Of a DNA stretch of 64,000 nt, positions 59,722 to 64,000 are shown in pieces. The notes beneath the pieces are model-generated. The model was not told where the DNA came from. It saw only the letters and a program-made list of their open reading frames with translations, and did no database searches. Made by a program: the position numbers and the translations under genes. Source of the stretch: Veillonellaceae bacterium (lineage in GTDB: Bacteria; Bacillota; Negativicutes; Veillonellales; Veillonellaceae); NCBI GenBank assembly GCA_900766245.1, contig CAAFUR010000020.1, positions 1 through 64,000 on the forward strand. The letters are read 5' to 3'. Each line of letters starts with the position of its first letter. Position 1 is the first letter of the stretch.

Positions 59722-61206
59722 ATGAAACGAGTGGAAGAAATTGTGAAAGTTGTATCTCCTACGAAGGTAGAAGGTCCTTTGACATCCGTTGTTAGCCATA
59801 TTACAGCTGACTCTAGAACGGTACAAGAAGGTAGTTTGTTTATCTGTTTAGTTGGCGCCACAGTGGATGCGCATAACTTTGTTGAAAAAGCAGTGGAAGA
59901 TGGTGCGGTAGCGATTATTGCGTCGAAACCTGTGACCGTGCCAGAACATGTAGCAGTTCTCTATGTGGATGATACAAGACAAGCCTTGCAAGATGCTGTA
60001 CCATTTTTCTATGATTACCCAGCTTCTAAAATGCGTATGATTGGTGTAACAGGAACAAATGGTAAAACTACAACGACTCATATTATTGGTCATATGTTGC
60101 GCTCCCAAGGCTACACAGTGGGGATTATTGGGACCGTCCATATTTTGATTGATGACCAATCGTACCCAATTCACAATACTACACCAGACGTAGCAGATTT
60201 GCAGCAAATTTTACAACAAATGGTGGATGCTGGTGTAACACATTGTATTATGGAAGTGTCATCTCATGCACTAGCATTGGGACGTACAGCGGGTGTAGAA
60301 TATGATACAGCTGTATTTACTAATTTAACGCAAGATCATTTGGATTTTCATAAGACATTCGATAATTATTTAGCGGCAAAAGCTAAGCTATTTAAACAAG
60401 TTAGTGCCTCCTATCAGGTGAAAGAAGGTAAAGGTGCTGTTATTAATGTAGATGATGCCTATGGTCAAGCGATTGTAGATGTAACCACAGCACCTATGAT
60501 TACATACAGTACAGAAGGCAAAGGTACAATGAATGCTTCTGATTTGGTGATTACTGCTAAATCATCCCAATTCACTTTATCCTATGATGGCAAAAACTAT
60601 CCAATTTCTACGAAAATTGCAGGTATGTTCAATGTGTATAATACCTTGGCTGCCGTAGGTGCTGCCTTGTATGAAGGGTTAACGATGGAACAGATTGTGA
60701 ACGCATTATCTACTTTTACAGCTGTACCAGGTCGATTTGAATTAATCGAAGAAGGGCAAGATTTTGCAGTCGTTGTAGATTATGCTCACACACCAGATGG
60801 ATTAGAAAATATACTACAAACAGCGAAGAAAATTGTAGAAAATCGCATCTTAGTGGTCTTTGGCTGTGGTGGAGATCGAGATGCTACAAAACGCCCAATT
60901 ATGGGACGTATTGCAGCGCAACTTGGAGATCGCGTATTTGTGACATCCGATAATCCTCGTACAGAAGATCCTGTACAAATCGTAAAAGATGTAGAGGTGG
61001 GTGTGAAAGAAGGTTTACATGATGGTGTCACTTATGAAGTCATTGTAGACCGTCGTGAAGCAATTCATAAGGCAATCAAAGAGGCAACTACAGGAGATGT
61101 AGTTATCATTGCAGGTAAAGGTCATGAAGATTATCAAATTTTAAAAGATGAAACGATTCACTTCGATGATCGTGAAGTGGCAAGAGAAGCCTTGAAGGAG
61201 AGATAA
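59722..61206 (+). CDS. murE: UDP-MurNAc-L-Ala-D-Glu:meso-DAP ligase MurE
   Basis: MurE adds the third residue of the peptidoglycan stem peptide in the cytoplasm. ITADSRTVQEGSLFICL, the ATP loop GVTGTNGKTTTTHIIGHML, MEVSSHALALGR and the substrate motif SDNPRTEDP (DNPR, diagnostic of meso-DAP specificity) are clear. I chose ATG 59722 with GGAGG upstream; ATG 59704 precedes that site. 495 residues. It is followed by murF after 1 bp. Confidence 0.96.
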   Translation: MKRVEEIVKVVSPTKVEGPLTSVVSHITADSRTVQEGSLFICLVGATVDAHNFVEKAVEDGAVAIIASKPVTVPEHVAVLYVDDTRQALQDAVPFFYDYPASKMRMIGVTGTNGKTTTTHIIGHMLRSQGYTVGIIGTVHILIDDQSYPIHNTTPDVADLQQILQQMVDAGVTHCIMEVSSHALALGRTAGVEYDTAVFTNLTQDHLDFHKTFDNYLAAKAKLFKQVSASYQVKEGKGAVINVDDAYGQAIVDVTTAPMITYSTEGKGTMNASDLVITAKSSQFTLSYDGKNYPISTKIAGMFNVYNTLAAVGAALYEGLTMEQIVNALSTFTAVPGRFELIEEGQDFAVVVDYAHTPDGLENILQTAKKIVENRILVVFGCGGDRDATKRPIMGRIAAQLGDRVFVTSDNPRTEDPVQIVKDVEVGVKEGLHDGVTYEVIVDRREAIHKAIKEATTGDVVIIAGKGHEDYQILKDETIHFDDREVAREALKER

Positions 61207-61207
61207 T

Positions 61208-62572
61208 ATGGCACAATTTACAGTGCAAGAAGTATTAGAGGCAACACAAGGAACTTGTAGAGAAATAAGTGCTTGCACCTTTGCTGATGTATCGACAGAT
61301 ACAAGGACGATTGGAAAAAATGGTTTATTTGTGGCATTGGAAGGGATGACATTTGATGGTCACGACTTTTTAACAGTTGCTAAAGAACGCGGTGCTACAG
61401 GTGCTGTAGTGAAACGTGGTAAAACCATTGATGGCTTAGTTTGTATTGAAGTAGAAGATACGTTACGGGCCTATCAGCAGTTAGCAACCTATCATCGTAG
61501 ACGCTTTCCTATCCCTATCATTGGGATTACTGGTTCTTCTGGAAAAACAACCACAAAAGAAATGATTAGCGCTGTGTTAGAAAAAGCTTTTACAGTGCTT
61601 AAAACGGAGAAGAATTATAATAACGAAATCGGTGTTCCGAAAATGTTATTACAATTAACAGAAGACCATGATGTATGCGTACTTGAAATGGGGATGCGTG
61701 GACTTGGTCAAATTGCAGAATTAGCGGAGATTGCGGAACCTACAATAGGTGTAATTACCAATGTAGGCACTAGCCATATTGAACTATTAGGGTCTCAAGA
61801 AAATATTGGAAAAGCGAAGCAAGAATTGATTGAAGCCTTACCAAGTACGGGAGCAGCTGTATTAAATCATGATGATCCTTTTGTATTGCCTATGCAAGAG
61901 GTAACGGATGCAAAGGTTATGACTTATGGTATACAAGAAGGATCTCACGTACAAGGGACTCAATTAGAATATACATCGAAAGGGATTAATTTTACCGTTC
62001 ATGATACATCAGGTGATTGGAATGTTTTTTTGCCAATGATTGGGATTCACAATGTATATGATGCATTATCTGCTATTGCAGTGGGCACCATTTTAGGTGT
62101 GCCAAAAGCAGAAATTGTGGAGGCTTTTAAGAAGTTTCCAGGGATTCCTATGCGACAAGAGATTGTAGCATTTCCAACTTTCACAGTTTTGAACGATGCC
62201 TATAATGCCAATCCCAATAGTATGGCAGAGTCCATTCGTGCTATGGGACAGTTGCAAGGGACTCGTAAAATTGCTATGCTAGGAGATATGTTAGAGTTAG
62301 GTGATCATTCTAAAGCAGCTCATGAGGAGATTGGCAAGATTCTCGGCGAAGAACAGTATGATATGGTATTTACCTTTGGTGATATGATGAAGATAACTGC
62401 TTCTGTGGCGAAACAAGCAGGTGTTCCTTATGTCTATGTAGGAAAGAGTCATCTTGATATTGCCAATACCTACTATGATGTAAAACAGGACGGCGATGTG
62501 ATTCTAGTGAAAGGGTCTCGTGGTCTTAAAATGGAACGTATTATAGAAGATTTTAAAGAACGACATGAATAA
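61208..62572 (+). CDS. murF: UDP-MurNAc-pentapeptide synthetase MurF
   Basis: MurF adds D-Ala-D-Ala to the UDP-MurNAc tripeptide. FADVSTDTRTIGKNGLFVAL, the ATP loop GITGSSGKTTTKEMISAVL, TEKNYNNEIGVP and FTVLNDAYNANPNSM are diagnostic of MurF. 454 residues is normal. AAGGAG at the end of murE serves as its ribosome binding site. Confidence 0.96.
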   Translation: MAQFTVQEVLEATQGTCREISACTFADVSTDTRTIGKNGLFVALEGMTFDGHDFLTVAKERGATGAVVKRGKTIDGLVCIEVEDTLRAYQQLATYHRRRFPIPIIGITGSSGKTTTKEMISAVLEKAFTVLKTEKNYNNEIGVPKMLLQLTEDHDVCVLEMGMRGLGQIAELAEIAEPTIGVITNVGTSHIELLGSQENIGKAKQELIEALPSTGAAVLNHDDPFVLPMQEVTDAKVMTYGIQEGSHVQGTQLEYTSKGINFTVHDTSGDWNVFLPMIGIHNVYDALSAIAVGTILGVPKAEIVEAFKKFPGIPMRQEIVAFPTFTVLNDAYNANPNSMAESIRAMGQLQGTRKIAMLGDMLELGDHSKAAHEEIGKILGEEQYDMVFTFGDMMKITASVAKQAGVPYVYVGKSHLDIANTYYDVKQDGDVILVKGSRGLKMERIIEDFKERHE

Positions 62573-62589
62573 GTAAGGAGACATGTGAC

Positions 62590-63552
62590 ATGAATATGGA
62601 CTATGCAGTAGCCTTTGGCTTAGCCCTGATAAGTACATTAGTATTCGGTAAAATAGGGATTCCTCTGTTGCAACGACTGAAAGCGCAACAATCGATTCGT
62701 GAAGATGGACCTCAGGCGCATTTAGCTAAAGCGGGGACACCTACAATGGGCGGTTTATTTATGATGCTAGCCTTAGTCATAACAGTTTGCGTAGTGCCAC
62801 CCTATTCTGTAACATTGTGGATGCTATTATTCTTAACATTAGGTCATGGTGCATTAGGGTTTAGTGATGATTTTATTAAAGCTGTGAAACGCCGTAATTT
62901 AGGATTAACAGCAAAACAAAAATTACTAGGTCAAGCAGTGCTAGCTATCGTATTTTGCTATATCTCTATCGCTTATGCAGCGTTGCCAACTACTTTGTGG
63001 ATTCCTCTAGTGGATATCACTGTAGATCTTGGTTATGCTTATTATGTGTTGGCGTTTATCATTATTTTAGGAACAACGAATGCTGTCAACTTAACAGATG
63101 GCTTAGATGGATTGGCAACTGGTATATCTGCTATTGCAGGAGCGGCTTTTGCAGTGGTAGGATTATTAGTAGGTTCCTTAAGTGTCACTTTCTTTGGTAT
63201 CATTGTGAGTGCAGTTTGCTTGGGATTCTTATATTTCAATGCAAATCCAGCGAAAGTATTTATGGGTGATACAGGCTCCCTAGCATTAGGTGGTGCTTTT
63301 GCGGGGATGGCCATTGCTACAAAAACAGAACTTCTATTAATTGTGATAGGCTTTGTATTTGTAGTAGAAGCATTATCTGTTATTTTACAGGTAGCCTCTT
63401 TTAAAACTAGAGGGGTTCGTATTTTCCGTATGAGCCCAATTCACCATCACTTTGAATTAGGTGGCTGGAGTGAGCGAAAAGTGGTATATGTATTCTGGGC
63501 TGTTTCTTTGGTAACGGCTTTGTTAGGCATTGCACTGTTAAGTATGAAATAA
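62590..63552 (+). CDS. mraY: Phospho-MurNAc-pentapeptide transferase MraY
   Basis: MraY transfers phospho-MurNAc-pentapeptide to undecaprenyl phosphate, forming lipid I in the inner membrane. It has ten helices in 320 residues. Signatures are HLAKAGTPTMGGLFMM, LGFSDDFIKAVKRRNLGL (Asp pair), TNAVNLTDGLDGLATG and SPIHHHFELGGWSE. The ribosome binding site is AAGGAG at 62574-62579. Confidence 0.97.
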   Translation: MNMDYAVAFGLALISTLVFGKIGIPLLQRLKAQQSIREDGPQAHLAKAGTPTMGGLFMMLALVITVCVVPPYSVTLWMLLFLTLGHGALGFSDDFIKAVKRRNLGLTAKQKLLGQAVLAIVFCYISIAYAALPTTLWIPLVDITVDLGYAYYVLAFIIILGTTNAVNLTDGLDGLATGISAIAGAAFAVVGLLVGSLSVTFFGIIVSAVCLGFLYFNANPAKVFMGDTGSLALGGAFAGMAIATKTELLLIVIGFVFVVEALSVILQVASFKTRGVRIFRMSPIHHHFELGGWSERKVVYVFWAVSLVTALLGIALLSMK

Positions 63553-63558
63553 TATAGA

Positions 63559-63586
63559 TTACGGCTCTACTAATAAGAGCCGTTAT
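63559..63586 (+). terminator. Weak hairpin between mraY and murD
   Basis: ACGGCTCT (63561-63568) pairs with AGAGCCGT (63576-63583), followed by TATTCTT. The poor T-run suggests partial termination or a processing site. Confidence 0.45.
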
Positions 63587-63613
63587 TCTTGCATATAGGG
63601 TTAGGTGGTTAGA

Positions 63614-64000
63614 ATGGATTATTCAGGTTCGCATGTATTGGTATTGGGTGCCGGTCTTAGTGGTATTGGCGTGGCCCACACATTGGCTAAATTAGGCGCT
63701 ACAGTGACGCTTAATGATTATAAAAAGATTGATTTTGATCCAGCTGAAAGCCAGCGTTTGGCAGAGAATCATATAGAAGTGATTACAGGGCAACAAGATT
63801 TTGTGTTACTTGATACGGCTACGAGAGTGGTTGTATCACCTGGTATTTCTTTAGAGATACCTATCATTCAAGAGGCGAAAAAAAGAAATATTCCTGTAGT
63901 AGGAGAAGTGGAGATAGCTTATGAAGTATCAAAAGCTCCTATTTTAGGTGTGACAGGTACGAATGGTAAAACTACAACGACTTCTTTATTGGCAGAAGTA
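63614..64000 (+). CDS. murD: UDP-MurNAc-L-Ala:D-Glu ligase MurD, 5' part
   Basis: MurD adds D-glutamate to UDP-MurNAc-L-alanine. The frame is open from ATG 63614 to the end of the window (129 codons) with no stop. HVLVLGAGLSGIGVAHTL is the UDP-binding Rossmann start, VVSPGISLEIPI follows, and GVTGTNGKTTTTSLLAEV is the ATP loop. TTAGGTGG lies upstream. The gene is cut by the window edge, not truncated biologically. Confidence 0.93.
   Translation, partial: MDYSGSHVLVLGAGLSGIGVAHTLAKLGATVTLNDYKKIDFDPAESQRLAENHIEVITGQQDFVLLDTATRVVVSPGISLEIPIIQEAKKRNIPVVGEVEIAYEVSKAPILGVTGTNGKTTTTSLLAEV

Noticed and set aside
1..64000. CRISPR array, prophage or insertion sequence
   Set aside because: No regularly spaced direct repeats, transposase, integrase or phage structural genes were seen on either strand.

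Overview
The window reads as a contiguous piece of chromosome from a low-GC, diderm, anaerobic Firmicute of the Negativicutes, most likely Veillonella or a close relative. This is an inference from gene content, not from a marker gene. The signs are a PolC-type replicase, a meso-DAP-type MurE (DNPR motif), pyruvate formate-lyase, a C4-dicarboxylate (Dcu) carrier, and many small amino-acid and organic-acid uptake systems. No rRNA, tRNA, prophage, insertion sequence or CRISPR array was recognised.

Layout. 0.2-7.6 kb holds a Dcu carrier, an APC amino-acid permease, an AMIN/Amidase_3 cell-wall hydrolase with a GerMN lipoprotein, and an osmoprotectant-type ABC transporter whose permease and binding protein are fused. 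7.7-14.5 kb is an overlapping gene chain: a Fic domain fused to thiamine-phosphate kinase (ThiL), then tsaE-tsaB-rimI-tsaD for t6A tRNA modification, then a PdtaS/PdtaR-like histidine kinase and ANTAR antiterminator. 14.5-21.2 kb holds CIRCE-controlled groES-groEL, a catalase behind a Fur/PerR-type operator, a DoxX membrane protein bracketed by two related hairpin elements, and a LysA-like decarboxylase. 21.8-26.7 kb is a complete sufCBDSU operon, followed by a small Bfd-like [2Fe-2S] protein on the other strand. 27-42.8 kb holds a HAD phosphatase, an M29 aminopeptidase, comEA-comEC-holA-vanW-polC, a gluconate kinase/permease pair and GltS. 43-48.7 kb, on the minus strand, holds NadE and a pyruvate formate-lyase operon in which the glycyl-radical domain is a separate small protein. 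48.9-57.4 kb holds MTA phosphorylase and SAH hydrolase, livJHMGF and an aminotransferase. From 57.9 kb to the end is the start of the dcw cluster: mraZ, rsmH, ftsL, murE, murF, mraY and murD, with murD cut by the window edge.

How the parts work together. Amino-acid and organic-acid import (Dcu, APC, GltS, Liv) and PFL fit an anaerobic organic-acid metabolism. Suf builds Fe-S clusters, and katA and pfl share an identical 11-bp Fur-family core operator. The most notable observations are the Fic-ThiL fusion, the two-piece PFL, a PolC without its proofreading exonuclease domain, a ComEC whose C-terminal domain has lost the metal ligands, and a hairpin family with a constant apical loop and compensating stem changes around the doxX-like gene.
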